Assembly: GCA_018062345.1 (NCBI GenBank)
Contig: JAGOSL010000008.1
Span: forward strand, 1-63,877
Reading direction: 5' to 3'
Source of the DNA: Pseudomonadota bacterium
GTDB taxonomy: Bacteria > Pseudomonadota > Alphaproteobacteria > Paracaedibacterales > CAITNM01
DNA: 63,877 nt
In this document: one piece after another, positions 38,649-48,120 of the stretch
Layout: every line of letters begins with the position of its first letter
Position numbering within the stretch: position 1 is the stretch's first letter
Notes under the pieces: generated by a model
Seen by the model: only the letters and a program-made list of their open reading frames with translations
The model's database searches: none
What the model was told of the DNA's origin: nothing
Made by a program: the position numbers and the translations under genes

Positions 38649-39995
38649 ATGAAAATCACAGTTGTTGGAGCTGGATACGTAGGATTAGTTAGTGGAGCAT
38701 GCTTTGCAGAATTTGGCTTTGAAGTAACTTGTGTAGACAAAGATATTGCAAAAATAGATGACTTGAATCACGGGAAAATTCCTATTTACGAACCTGGTCT
38801 TGATTCTCTTGTAAATCAAGGCGTTAAAGCAAAACGATTAACATTCACAAATGACTTAAAATCAGCTATTAAAATTTCTGATATTGTTATGATAGCGGTT
38901 GGAACACCAGCCAGGCGCGGAGATGGACATGCTGATTTGACCTATGTATACGAAGCTGCTAAAGAAATTGCTGAATCATTGGATGGATATACAGTTGTTG
39001 TAAGCAAATCAACTGTACCTGTTGGCACATCCCGTAAAGTTGCAGAAATTATTAAAAGCACTCGGCCAGATCTTACAGAAGGAATTTCTTTTGATGTTGC
39101 CTCAAACCCTGAATTCTTACGTGAGGGGTCTGCGATTAACGATTTTATGAGACCTGATCGCATAGTAATAGGAACAAACGGAAATAAAGCATATGAAGTG
39201 CTGCAAAAGCTTTACAGGCCCCTATATCTTATTGAAACACCTATTGTTTCCACAACCCCCGAAACAGCTGAATTAATTAAATATGCAGCTAATGGTTTTT
39301 TGGCACTAAAAATTTCTTTTATCAATCAAATGGCAGATCTATGCGAAAAAACCGGTGCAGATGTGCAAGTGTTAGCTAAAGGCATAGGGCTAGACAAAAG
39401 AATAGGTGGAAAATTTTTACATGCAGGCCCAGGTTATGGCGGGTCCTGTTTTCCAAAAGATACCCTTGCACTTAGTCAAATTGCGAAGGAAAACAATACT
39501 ACATGCTCTTTAATTGATGAAGTTATTGAATACAACGAGCGGCGTAAGCTAGATATGGCAAAAAGAATAATCCAAGCAGTTAATTCAACAGGAGCTCATA
39601 AAAAAGTAGCTATTTTAGGTCTTACGTTCAAACCTAATACTGACGATTTAAGAGAAGCACCCAGCATCACGATAATACCAGAAATTTTAAAGAATGGGAT
39701 CTCTGTTTCTATTTATGACCCCCTTTACTATATGGGCAGTGAACATTTAAAGCAGGCAACAGACTATGAGTCTGCATTAAAAGAAGCAATATTTGAGAAA
39801 TCTGCATATGATGCAGTTGTAGACGCGGGATGCGTAGTCATTTTGACGGAATGGAATGAATTCAGAGCACTTGATATTGAAAAAATCCAGAAACTAATGA
39901 ATAAAACTTCAACACCATTATTTATGGATTTTAGAAATATATATCACCCCAAAGATATGACCGCATTTAAATACTATGCCGTTGGCAAAAATTAG
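38649..39995 (+). CDS. ugd: UDP-glucose 6-dehydrogenase
   Basis: 448 residues. It oxidises UDP-glucose to UDP-glucuronate. The N-terminal Rossmann motif is KITVVGAGYVGLVSGACFAE; VGTPARRGDGHADL lies near residue 85; SKSTVPVGT near 120; NPEFLREGSAINDF near 155; the catalytic Cys is in GPGYGGSCFPKDTLAL near 265; AILGLTFKPNTDDLREAPS near 325 closes the third domain. It is the last gene of the polysaccharide run. Its TAG overlaps the convergent plsC TAA in the tetranucleotide TTAG. Confidence 0.97.
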   Translation: MKITVVGAGYVGLVSGACFAEFGFEVTCVDKDIAKIDDLNHGKIPIYEPGLDSLVNQGVKAKRLTFTNDLKSAIKISDIVMIAVGTPARRGDGHADLTYVYEAAKEIAESLDGYTVVVSKSTVPVGTSRKVAEIIKSTRPDLTEGISFDVASNPEFLREGSAINDFMRPDRIVIGTNGNKAYEVLQKLYRPLYLIETPIVSTTPETAELIKYAANGFLALKISFINQMADLCEKTGADVQVLAKGIGLDKRIGGKFLHAGPGYGGSCFPKDTLALSQIAKENNTTCSLIDEVIEYNERRKLDMAKRIIQAVNSTGAHKKVAILGLTFKPNTDDLREAPSITIIPEILKNGISVSIYDPLYYMGSEHLKQATDYESALKEAIFEKSAYDAVVDAGCVVILTEWNEFRALDIEKIQKLMNKTSTPLFMDFRNIYHPKDMTAFKYYAVGKN

Positions 39996-40714
39996 AGTTT
40001 TGCACTGCCGGTTTCAATGCGGTCTTGAAGCAGTTGCATAAATTCAGTTCTTGGTAAGCCCGCAGGTATAGCATCTAGAAATTCAAGCGTAATACAGCCA
40101 GCTCTTTTAAATTTTGCGCGTCGCGCCCAGAATTTTCCAGAGTTTAGAGCAATTGGGATAACAGGCACATTAAGTTCTTGATATAAAATACCAATTCCTG
40201 CTTGATATTCTCCTGGCTCACCATAAACGCCACGGCGACCTTCTGGAAAAATAAGAATTGAAAAATTATTAGAAATTGATTCTTTTCCTTGCTTTAATAA
40301 AGATTTCAAAGATTTCATTCCATTTGAACGATCAATAACAATGCTGTTAAGTTTTACTAAATAGCTTCTGTATCCTGGAATTTGTAGCAATTGGCTTTTC
40401 AAAACAATAACAAAACGCTTAACTAAAGTTGAAAAAATAAGAGTTTCCCATGCAGATTGATGCTTACAAGCCAAAATAACTGGTCCATTTTTTAGTGCAT
40501 TATCTAATTTTTCTTTACCAATAATTCGGTAATCAAGACCCACCAAAATTTTTAAGGCATACATAATAATGTGTGTCCATGTCTTATACCAAAGCACACA
40601 AAAACTTCTAGGCAAGAGAAGCACTGGAACCCACAACACAATGAACAATACAATTGTAAACACATAAAAAAAGACATCAAAACAAAGAGAGCGAAATCGC
40701 GCAATAAAATTCAT
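39992..40714 (-). CDS. plsC: 1-acyl-sn-glycerol-3-phosphate acyltransferase
   Basis: 240 residues from ATG at 40714, which has AGGA 9 bases upstream and lies just after the putA stop; an ATG 45 bases further upstream overlaps putA. It adds the second acyl chain in phosphatidic acid synthesis. An N-terminal membrane helix is followed by the acyltransferase motif CKHQSAWET near residue 83 (HxxxxE, common in alphaproteobacterial PlsC where others have HxxxxD), IDRSNG near 127 and FPEGRRGVYGEPGEYQAG near 155. It is probably cotranscribed with putA. Confidence 0.92.
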   Translation of the reverse strand: MNFIARFRSLCFDVFFYVFTIVLFIVLWVPVLLLPRSFCVLWYKTWTHIIMYALKILVGLDYRIIGKEKLDNALKNGPVILACKHQSAWETLIFSTLVKRFVIVLKSQLLQIPGYRSYLVKLNSIVIDRSNGMKSLKSLLKQGKESISNNFSILIFPEGRRGVYGEPGEYQAGIGILYQELNVPVIPIALNSGKFWARRAKFKRAGCITLEFLDAIPAGLPRTEFMQLLQDRIETGSAKL

Positions 40715-40722
40715 AAGGTTTC

Positions 40723-43700
40723 CTATATAGTGCTTAGCAAGATGGTATTCCCGCCGCACGCAGTAATGTTTTGAGTGAATGCTCTCTCATGCACAAAGCG
40801 TAATAGATAATTTGGTCCGCCAGCCTTTGGGCCCGTACCTGAAAGCCCTTCACCCCCAAATGGCTGAACCCCAACAACTGCACCTATCATATTGCGATTA
40901 ATATATAAATTACCGACTTTGGCAAGTCGCTCAGCCATTGCAATAGTAGATTCTAAACGACTATGGATCCCCATTGTAAGACCGTATCTTGTTTCATTAA
41001 TTTGCATAAAAACTTTTTCAAGGTCATTCGCTTTAAAACGCACAACATGAACAATTGGACCAAAATTTTCTTCTTTTAGTAACTGAATATTCTTAATTTC
41101 CCACAGAGCTGGACCAAAAAAATTTCCAGCTTTGGGCGCTTGGCAAGTATAAATGTTTCTAGCTTGGTCTGTTTTTTCAAGCTCTTTCAAGTACAATACG
41201 TGATTTTCAAGAGCTTCCTTAGAAGCACTGTCAATTAGTGGGCCAACATCAGTGCTAAAATTCCAGGAATCATTTATATCAAGTTCTTTCATAGCATTAC
41301 TGAGCATACATAATAGACTATCGGCAACTTCTTCCTGCACAAATAAAATGCGTAATGCTGAACAACGTTGCCCAGCGCTTTGAAATGCAGAACTAATAAC
41401 ATCAGTCACAACTTGTTCATGCAGTGCCGACGAATCGACAATCATTGCGTTCATCCCACCAGTTTCAGCAATAAATGGAATAATAGGACCTTTTCTATTT
41501 GCCAATGTTCTATTTATATCAATCGCTGTATCAATTGAACCTGTGAATACCACGCCTTTTACTCTGTCATCTACTAAGAGGTTCGCGGAAACGTCAGCTC
41601 CTTTGCAATGGATAAATTGAAAAATATCTTTTGGAATACCAGCTTTGTAAGCAAGCTTCACTGCAAAAAATCCTATTCGTGGTGTCTGGTGAGATGGCTT
41701 AACAAGAACAGCATTTCCTGTTACTAGGGCAGCTATAGCTTGTCCTAAGAAAATTGCTAGAGGAAAATTCCACGGCGCAATACAAACAAATACTCCACGC
41801 GAATGATATGACATAGCATTCAATTCACCGGTGGGGCTTGGAAATTGGACAGGGGAATCCATAAGTGTACGTGCTTGCTGCGCGTAGTAATAACAAAAAT
41901 CAATGGCTTCTCTAATTTCAGCAATGCAATCGCTTATTGTTTTTTGTGCTTCAAAACATAAAAGCTGTGTCAGCTCATCGCGATGATCGTCTAGGAGATC
42001 ACCTAATTTTTCAATAATGTTAGCTCTTTTCTCAATACCCATTTTTTCCCAGCTATTTTGGGCTTGGTCGGCACGACTTAAGAATCTTTCTAATTGATCT
42101 TGTCTTAATAGTGCAGGATATTCTTCAAGTGAGTAAGAATTGAGCAATTTTTGAGTGTGCTTTAAAAATGTATATGAAGATAAATCTGATCCTTTTGAAT
42201 TACGACGATATAGCCCATACATATCGATTGGTAATTTAATATTTGGATGGGCGTTTCCTTGAGTTACATTACATTGTGCCTTCACACTTTTGACAAGCGT
42301 TTCAATTGAAGTTTGCTCGTCATGAATTTGATGAACGAAACTGCTATTTGCCCCATTCTCGAGAAGTCGACGCACTAAATATGCCAATAAGTCTTTATAA
42401 ATTCCAACGGGCCCATAAATACGGCAGCGAGAAGGAATGGATTTATATAGTAGCTCACCCATACCGTATAAGCGCTGCAACTCAAAATAAGTGGTTGATT
42501 TTTGTTCTGCCATTTCAAGAATGAAAGCTGCTGTATATGCGTTATGAGTTGCAAACTGCCCATAAATTAATGGCGAAGCATTGAGAATCTTTTCAGCACA
42601 CACCAAATAAGATAAGTCTGTATGGGCTTTCTGCGTAAAGACTGGATAATCACTTAAGCCACGTTCTTGGCACCATTTTATTTCGCTATCCCAGTATGCA
42701 CCTTTAACAAGCCGAATGTGCAATTTCTCCCCAGTTGCATTTGCCATTGCAATCAGCCAATCAATTACTACATGAGCGCGTTTTTGATACGCCTGAACCG
42801 CTAAGCCGAAGCCACCCCAACCTTTTAAAGAGTCATGGATAAAAACATCGTGAATGATTTCTAATGAAAGCTCCAAGCGTTCTGTTTCTTCAGCATCAAC
42901 GGTTAGCATGATTTCTGCTGCCTTTGCAGCTTGACATAGTTTTAACAAAATCTCGCAGAGCTCTGGCTTAACTTGATCACGCTTCAGCAATTCATAACGA
43001 GGATGAAGAGCAGATAACTTAATTGAAATACTTGATTTTTCTGTAATATCTCCGGGCTGACCTTTTAAATTTTCAATTGCATTCAAGTAAGCTTCGAAAT
43101 AACGCTTTGCGTCATCTCGTGTTTTTGCTGCTTCTCCTAACATATCAAAAGAATATAGCGTTTTCTCTTTTTTTGAATATGCTACTTCTATGGTTTCAGC
43201 TACAACAAATTGATTACCCATAACATGGATAATTTTGCCCATAATTTGACGTATTAGTGGCTCACCAAATCGCCTGACTAATCCAGGAATATAGCTGAGG
43301 GCAGAATGAGAAGAGCCAATTGATAAAAATTTACTGATTTGGCTTAAGCTAAAATTTGCGAGCTTTTCTACCCATGTTGTTTCATCGGCATTCTTCCAGT
43401 GGCCAAGATTAAGCTTATCTCGTATCAGTCTGCTTTTTGTAGAACTGTCTGGTATGCGTAAAAGCGCTTCCGCCATGCACATTAATGCCAAACCTTCTTG
43501 TGTGCTTAAACGATAAGTTCTCAGCAAACTTTCAATACGCAAAGGATTTAATTTTCCTTGCCTTAATTGATGGATAATACTTTGTGCATTTTTTGTCGCT
43601 ATTTCATGGCAATTCTCTATAGAAGCGTATTGATTTAAAAGATTCTCAACAGAGATTTTTTCATCAATACGGTACCATTTTTCGAGCTGCTCCCATAACT

Positions 43701-43737
43701 GAGACAATTCAACATTCAAAAAAGTGGGAGCAAACAT
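40723..43737 (-). CDS. putA: Bifunctional proline dehydrogenase / P5C dehydrogenase PutA
   Basis: 1004 residues, the size of the minimal type A PutA that lacks the N-terminal ribbon-helix-helix repressor domain. It oxidises proline to glutamate in two steps, feeding electrons to quinone and NAD. The proline dehydrogenase barrel carries RLVKGAYWDSEIKWCQE near residue 338 and FATHNAYTAAF near 395. The aldehyde dehydrogenase half carries IAPWNFPLAIFLGQ near 660, the catalytic Glu in PFIAETGGMNAMIVDSS near 760 and catalytic Cys792 in AGQRCSALRIL. The gene starts 18 bases after the tRNA-Pro 3' end, with GGAGA inside that gap, and is followed by plsC. Confidence 0.97.
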   Translation of the reverse strand: MFAPTFLNVELSQLWEQLEKWYRIDEKISVENLLNQYASIENCHEIATKNAQSIIHQLRQGKLNPLRIESLLRTYRLSTQEGLALMCMAEALLRIPDSSTKSRLIRDKLNLGHWKNADETTWVEKLANFSLSQISKFLSIGSSHSALSYIPGLVRRFGEPLIRQIMGKIIHVMGNQFVVAETIEVAYSKKEKTLYSFDMLGEAAKTRDDAKRYFEAYLNAIENLKGQPGDITEKSSISIKLSALHPRYELLKRDQVKPELCEILLKLCQAAKAAEIMLTVDAEETERLELSLEIIHDVFIHDSLKGWGGFGLAVQAYQKRAHVVIDWLIAMANATGEKLHIRLVKGAYWDSEIKWCQERGLSDYPVFTQKAHTDLSYLVCAEKILNASPLIYGQFATHNAYTAAFILEMAEQKSTTYFELQRLYGMGELLYKSIPSRCRIYGPVGIYKDLLAYLVRRLLENGANSSFVHQIHDEQTSIETLVKSVKAQCNVTQGNAHPNIKLPIDMYGLYRRNSKGSDLSSYTFLKHTQKLLNSYSLEEYPALLRQDQLERFLSRADQAQNSWEKMGIEKRANIIEKLGDLLDDHRDELTQLLCFEAQKTISDCIAEIREAIDFCYYYAQQARTLMDSPVQFPSPTGELNAMSYHSRGVFVCIAPWNFPLAIFLGQAIAALVTGNAVLVKPSHQTPRIGFFAVKLAYKAGIPKDIFQFIHCKGADVSANLLVDDRVKGVVFTGSIDTAIDINRTLANRKGPIIPFIAETGGMNAMIVDSSALHEQVVTDVISSAFQSAGQRCSALRILFVQEEVADSLLCMLSNAMKELDINDSWNFSTDVGPLIDSASKEALENHVLYLKELEKTDQARNIYTCQAPKAGNFFGPALWEIKNIQLLKEENFGPIVHVVRFKANDLEKVFMQINETRYGLTMGIHSRLESTIAMAERLAKVGNLYINRNMIGAVVGVQPFGGEGLSGTGPKAGGPNYLLRFVHERAFTQNITACGGNTILLSTI

Positions 43738-43755
43738 TATTTTATTTCTCCAAAA

Positions 43756-43832
43756 TGGTCGGAACGGCGGGATTCGAACCCACGACCCCTATCCCCCCAG
43801 AATAGTGCGCTACCAGGCTGCGCTACGTTCCG
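43756..43832 (-). tRNA. tRNA-Pro (anticodon GGG)
   Basis: 77 bases including an encoded CCA. Acceptor CGGAACG/CGTTCCG pairs fully with discriminator A. D arm GCGC/GCGC, anticodon stem CTATT/GATAG with loop CTGGGGG (anticodon GGG at positions 34-36), T arm GTGGG-TTCGAAT-CCCGC. It reads CCC and CCU/CCC codons. It sits 18 bases upstream of putA and 11 bases downstream of a good promoter. Confidence 0.97.
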
Positions 43833-43842
43833 AATGTGTAAG

Positions 43843-43872
43843 AATATAGCAAACACTAGGGTACCCATTCAA
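43843..43872 (-). promoter_or_regulatory. Sigma-70-type promoter for tRNA-Pro and putA
   Basis: On the minus strand TTGAAT (43867-43872) and TATATT (43843-43848) are separated by 18 bases. The expected start point falls a few bases before the tRNA. The spacer contains the palindrome GGGTACCC. No separate promoter fits in the 18 bases between tRNA-Pro and putA. Confidence 0.6.
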
Positions 43873-43877
43873 GGGCT

Positions 43878-44381
43878 CTAGCTGTTTCGCATTTTTTCTA
43901 TTTCTTTTTCTACAATTTCCTCAACAAGTTTTCTCAAATTCTGATCAAGCCAACTCTTAATCAGAGGAGAAGCAAGCTGATTCAGCAAATCATCAGCTGA
44001 TGGGGTTGCTGGCGTCTGTATTGAGGCAACAATCTCACTTTTTAAACGACTAAAAGGATTTTCTGAAGAAGAATTCTGTGAAGCTTGATAAGAATTCATC
44101 GCTGGCTGAGGATTAGTTTGATCTGTCAACGCTTTTTCAATTGGTGTTAAAGGCGAAATCGCAGAAGATGTCATTTGCAAATTCACCGTTTCAATTGGAA
44201 TAACCTCATCGGTCAAATGAATGACCTCTGTTTCGTAAGATTTTTTTTCTACAGTTTCTTCAGCTAATTGCTGTGGCTGAGTGCTACTTTTTGGAAGATT
44301 CTGCCCCTCGGCAACATAGCTTCGAATAGATGCTAAAATCTCATCCATGCTCATATCTTGTTTACCTGTTGCTGAAGACAT
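43878..44381 (-). CDS. popZ: PopZ-like polar organising protein (DUF2497)
   Basis: 167 residues, close to Caulobacter PopZ (177). The N-terminus MSMDEILASIRSYVAEGQN matches the conserved amphipathic interaction helix 'EPSMEEILASIRRII'. A Ser/Thr/Pro/Glu-rich disordered linker spans about residues 25-125. The C-terminus LASPLIKSWLDQNLRKLVEEIVEKEIEKM matches the helical oligomerisation region. PopZ condenses at cell poles and tethers ParB-parS in Caulobacter. A separate DUF2497 family role is possible, but both end motifs agree. It is a single gene between tRNA-Pro and a methyltransferase. Confidence 0.85.
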   Translation of the reverse strand: MSSATGKQDMSMDEILASIRSYVAEGQNLPKSSTQPQQLAEETVEKKSYETEVIHLTDEVIPIETVNLQMTSSAISPLTPIEKALTDQTNPQPAMNSYQASQNSSSENPFSRLKSEIVASIQTPATPSADDLLNQLASPLIKSWLDQNLRKLVEEIVEKEIEKMRNS

Positions 44382-44522
44382 ATACCTAGCCTTAATACCT
44401 TTTGAGTTATACTAGCAAAATTCCAATTGTTTGGAAAAGAGCAGATTGCTAGTTGTGCGCCTCGCTTATTTGCTTAATCTCAGAGAAAAGTTTTCTTAAA
44501 CAAACATCCAAAAATTAGATTT

Positions 44523-45302
44523 TTATTTAGTGCCAACTGCACACCAAGACATATCATTTACATGGGCCATTTGAATATTCTTAAGACCTGCATTTTCCAT
44601 AAGCTTAAAAACCTCTTCTTTCTTCCAGTAGTTTGCAATACAAGGAAGCATTTGGTCAAAAACAATGGAACGTAAGTGCCAAAAAGTAAATCTTCTGATT
44701 AATTTGAAATATTCTATATTTCCCAATCCCATGCGAACCAACAAATAAATAACTGCGGTGGGAAATATTGAAAGAAAATGAGTAAATTTAATAGGCAATT
44801 TTGAAAATAGGATTTTTCTTATTGGGTTAAGATATTTTACAACCCATTCGCTATTTTCATATCCATAAACCCAGATTAAAATTTTTCCATCTTTTTTTGT
44901 TGCTTGAAACATTTTTGACAAAGCTTTTTCTGGAAATTCAAGATGATGAATAACTCCAATAGAAAAAGCTATATCGAATTGATCTGTATATTCGATATCG
45001 TAGGCACTCATTTTATGGACTTCTGCCTTTGAAAAATTTTTTAAATTTTCTCTAGCACTGTTCAATGATCCTTCATCAACATCGATAGCTATGACTTTTT
45101 TAGCTCCATATTTTATAGGCCATATAGAATTTCTGCCAGTACCGCAGCCAACATCGAGAAGATTTTTTCCTTTCCATTCGTGTTCAGGTATAAGCGTAGT
45201 CCAACGTTTAAATTGCTCTTCATAGATAGGAAGAATTTTATTATACAAACTCCATTCATACCCAAATCTGTCAGGAGAACCTTTTTTTATGTTAGTACCC
45301 AT
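44523..45302 (-). CDS. Class I SAM-dependent methyltransferase
   Basis: 259 residues. Motif I is LLDVGCGTGRNSIWPIKYGA near residue 50, the acidic motif II residue is VIAIDVDEGSLNSAREN near 73, and IAFSIGVIHHLEFPEKALSK near 115 is the substrate-region motif. The C-terminal part has hydrophobic stretches (FLSIFPTAVIYLLVRMGL) and may touch the membrane. The substrate is unknown; similar proteins act on small molecules or sugars in surface-glycan clusters. It follows gyrA by 9 bases. Confidence 0.85.
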   Translation of the reverse strand: MGTNIKKGSPDRFGYEWSLYNKILPIYEEQFKRWTTLIPEHEWKGKNLLDVGCGTGRNSIWPIKYGAKKVIAIDVDEGSLNSARENLKNFSKAEVHKMSAYDIEYTDQFDIAFSIGVIHHLEFPEKALSKMFQATKKDGKILIWVYGYENSEWVVKYLNPIRKILFSKLPIKFTHFLSIFPTAVIYLLVRMGLGNIEYFKLIRRFTFWHLRSIVFDQMLPCIANYWKKEEVFKLMENAGLKNIQMAHVNDMSWCAVGTK

Positions 45303-45311
45303 TAAATTCCC

Positions 45312-48023
45312 TTATATAGTTTCAGAAGAATCTACAATTTCTTCTTCACTCTCATCTACTTTGCTTACAGAGACAACTTTTTCTTCATTATCAATCCTGA
45401 AAATAATCACCCCTTGGGTACGACGACCCGTGATACGGACATCAGTAATTGGGCACCGAATTACTTGACCACTTGTTGTGACCAGCATGATTTGGTCTTG
45501 CTCTACCACAGGAAATGCTGCAACAACACCACCATTACGAACACTTGTAATAATGCTGTCAAAGCCTACACCGCCTCGTTTAGTAGTGCGATACTCATAG
45601 GCTGAGCTACGTTTACCAAAACCATTTTCAGTCACAGTTAGAATAAATTCTTCTTGGGCACGCAACTCTTCGAAGCGTTCATTAGTCAATGTAATTGCTA
45701 CCACTTCTTCTTCTGCGTCAAGAATTTCTGGCTCATCTGTTGCTCCTTGGCGCGCAACCTTAGCCATTTTCAAATATGCATTACGCTCTTCGATGCTGAC
45801 ACGGCCAGGATTCAAAATAGTCATACTAATCACATAATCCTTAGGCTGTAATCTTATGCCGCGCACTCCATTTGAGTCACGCCCAGCAAAGACACGTACA
45901 TTTTCAGCAACATTGAAACGATTACACAGACCTTTTTTAGTAAACAACATTACGTCATCTTTTTCTGTGCATAATTTCACAGCAATTAATTCTTCTCCAG
46001 CATCATCAAGCTTCATAGCACGTTTGCCGTTACTTGGAATATTTGAAAAGTCTTCTAACTTATTGCGACGAACATTACCTGTGTTTGTAGCAAACATTAA
46101 GAACACTTCTTGATCTTTACGTTCAGTAGTTTCTGGCAAGATTAATACTGTGGAAATTTTTTCATTAGCTGCTAATGGCAATAGGTTGACCATTGCTCTG
46201 CCCCGTGATTGAGGCGTCGCCAAAGGAAGCTCATAAGCTTTCATCTGGTACACTTTACCAAGAGTTGAAAAGAATAATACATGACTATGAGTATTAGCGA
46301 TAATGATATCGCAAACGACATCTTCATCTTTAATTGTCATTGCCGAACGCCCTTTTCCGCCACGTCTTTGTGCGCGGTAAGTAGAAAGGGGAACGCGCTT
46401 GATATATCCACCTAAACTAACGGTAATAACCATGTCTTCTCGCTGGATCAAATCATCGAGCTCAAGTTTAGTAACGGCATCTTCAATGACTGTACGACGA
46501 GGACTTGGGAAAACTGCTTTTATAGCATTCAATTCTTCTTTTAAAATATCCAAAATACGCTGACGTGAACCTAAAATATCTAGGTACTCTTGAATATCTT
46601 TAGCGATATCATCTAAGTCTTTTAAAATCTTCTCACGCTCTAAACCAGTTAAACGGTGTAAGCGTAAATCTAGAATTGCATTGGCTTGTAATTCACTTAA
46701 GCGATATTGACCATCTACGCTAACAGCATCTGTATTAGCTTCAACAAGCTTAATATATGCAGAAACAGAGGAGCCATTCCAAGAACGAGCAAGCAATTGC
46801 TCTTTTGCTTCATGACGGTCCTTAGATGCACGAATTAATTCAATCACTGAGTCAAGATTGGCAACTGAAATCGAAAAACCAAGCAACAAGTGACTTTTCT
46901 CACGTGCGCGATTTAATAAATATTTCGTCCTACGGGTAATAACTTCTTCTCGAAAATCAATGAAATGCTGTAGCATGCTCTTAATAGAGAGCTGCAGTGG
47001 CCTTCCATGAACTAGCGCCAACATATTGTAGCCAAAGCTTACTTGTAACTGACTGTGGCGATAAAGTTTATTAAGAACAACTTCAGCGTTTACATCTTTT
47101 TTCAGCTCAATAACGACTCGAACACCTTCGCGGTTTGATTCATCGCGCAGATCAGAAATGCCCTCAACTATTTTATCGCGAACAAGCTCTGCGATTTTTT
47201 CAATCATGCGAGCTTTGTTAACTTGATATGGAGTTTCGTGAATGATAATAGCTTCGCGATTGCCCGAAATATTCTCAATTGTAGTTTTTGAGCGAATAAC
47301 AATGCTACCACGACCAGTCGTAAATGCGTCAATAATTCCCTTACGCCCAAGCACAGTTGCCCCAGTTGGAAAATCAGGACCTGGTACATATTCCATAATT
47401 TCTTCCAAGGTGAGGTCAGGATTGTCAACCAATGCACAGGTTGCATCAACAATTTCACCTAAATTATGTGTTGGTATGTTGGTTGCCATACCAACTGCAA
47501 TTCCACTAGTGCCATTTACTAGTAAATTTGGGAATTTTGCGGGAAGAACAATTGGCTCAAGCAATGTATCGTCATAGTTAGCACGAAAATCAATTGTATC
47601 TTGATCGATATCATCGAGTAATGAATGGGCAACTTTGCTTAAACGTGCTTCTGTATAGCGCTCTGCTGCCGGTGGATCACCATCCATAGATCCAAAGTTA
47701 CCTTGTCCATCTACCAATGGGACACGCAAACTGAATGGCTGTGCCATACGAACCATTGCATCATAAATAGCAAGGTTACCGTGAGGATGGTACTTTGCCA
47801 TCACGTTACCAACAACGTTGGCTGATTTTTTGTGTGGTTTATTATATTCTAGGCCGATCTCTTTCATCGTGTACAAAATACGACGATGCACTGGCTTTAA
47901 ACCGTCACGGACATCAGGAAGAGCACGAGAGACAATGACGCTCATAGCATAATCAAGGTAGGATCTCTTCATTTCCTCTTCTAAAGAAACCGGCTTAATA
48001 TCTGTCGTCATTTGTGTGTCCAT
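45312..48023 (-). CDS. gyrA: DNA gyrase subunit A
   Basis: 903 residues. It is the breakage-reunion subunit of gyrase, which introduces negative supercoils. The N-terminal domain has [20 protein letters not shown] near residue 20, the catalytic Tyr in [10 protein letters not shown] near 123, and the C-terminal pinwheel has the GyrA box QRRGGKGR near 560, which separates it from ParC. The quinolone-resistance region reads [12 protein letters not shown]: Asn83 and Leu84 here stand at the positions of E. coli Asp82 and Ser83. Four more codons upstream of the second ATG make the exact start uncertain by 4 residues. A small inverted repeat GCTAA/TTAGC lies about 25 bases upstream. Confidence 0.97.
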   Translation of the reverse strand: MDTQMTTDIKPVSLEEEMKRSYLDYAMSVIVSRALPDVRDGLKPVHRRILYTMKEIGLEYNKPHKKSANVVGNVMAKYHPHGNLAIYDAMVRMAQPFSLRVPLVDGQGNFGSMDGDPPAAERYTEARLSKVAHSLLDDIDQDTIDFRANYDDTLLEPIVLPAKFPNLLVNGTSGIAVGMATNIPTHNLGEIVDATCALVDNPDLTLEEIMEYVPGPDFPTGATVLGRKGIIDAFTTGRGSIVIRSKTTIENISGNREAIIIHETPYQVNKARMIEKIAELVRDKIVEGISDLRDESNREGVRVVIELKKDVNAEVVLNKLYRHSQLQVSFGYNMLALVHGRPLQLSIKSMLQHFIDFREEVITRRTKYLLNRAREKSHLLLGFSISVANLDSVIELIRASKDRHEAKEQLLARSWNGSSVSAYIKLVEANTDAVSVDGQYRLSELQANAILDLRLHRLTGLEREKILKDLDDIAKDIQEYLDILGSRQRILDILKEELNAIKAVFPSPRRTVIEDAVTKLELDDLIQREDMVITVSLGGYIKRVPLSTYRAQRRGGKGRSAMTIKDEDVVCDIIIANTHSHVLFFSTLGKVYQMKAYELPLATPQSRGRAMVNLLPLAANEKISTVLILPETTERKDQEVFLMFATNTGNVRRNKLEDFSNIPSNGKRAMKLDDAGEELIAVKLCTEKDDVMLFTKKGLCNRFNVAENVRVFAGRDSNGVRGIRLQPKDYVISMTILNPGRVSIEERNAYLKMAKVARQGATDEPEILDAEEEVVAITLTNERFEELRAQEEFILTVTENGFGKRSSAYEYRTTKRGGVGFDSIITSVRNGGVVAAFPVVEQDQIMLVTTSGQVIRCPITDVRITGRRTQGVIIFRIDNEEKVVSVSKVDESEEEIVDSSETI

Positions 48024-48120
48024 AAATCAACTATTCAAAAAAGTTAGCTAAACGTTAGCATTTTTTCACAAAATTCGCACCAAAATAGTTCGATGGCATT
48101 TATTTAAAAAAAATAAAATA

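Noticed and set aside
40440-40470. HxxxxE rather than HxxxxD in PlsC
   Set aside because: This variant is, as far as I know, normal in alphaproteobacterial PlsC proteins; not a lesion.
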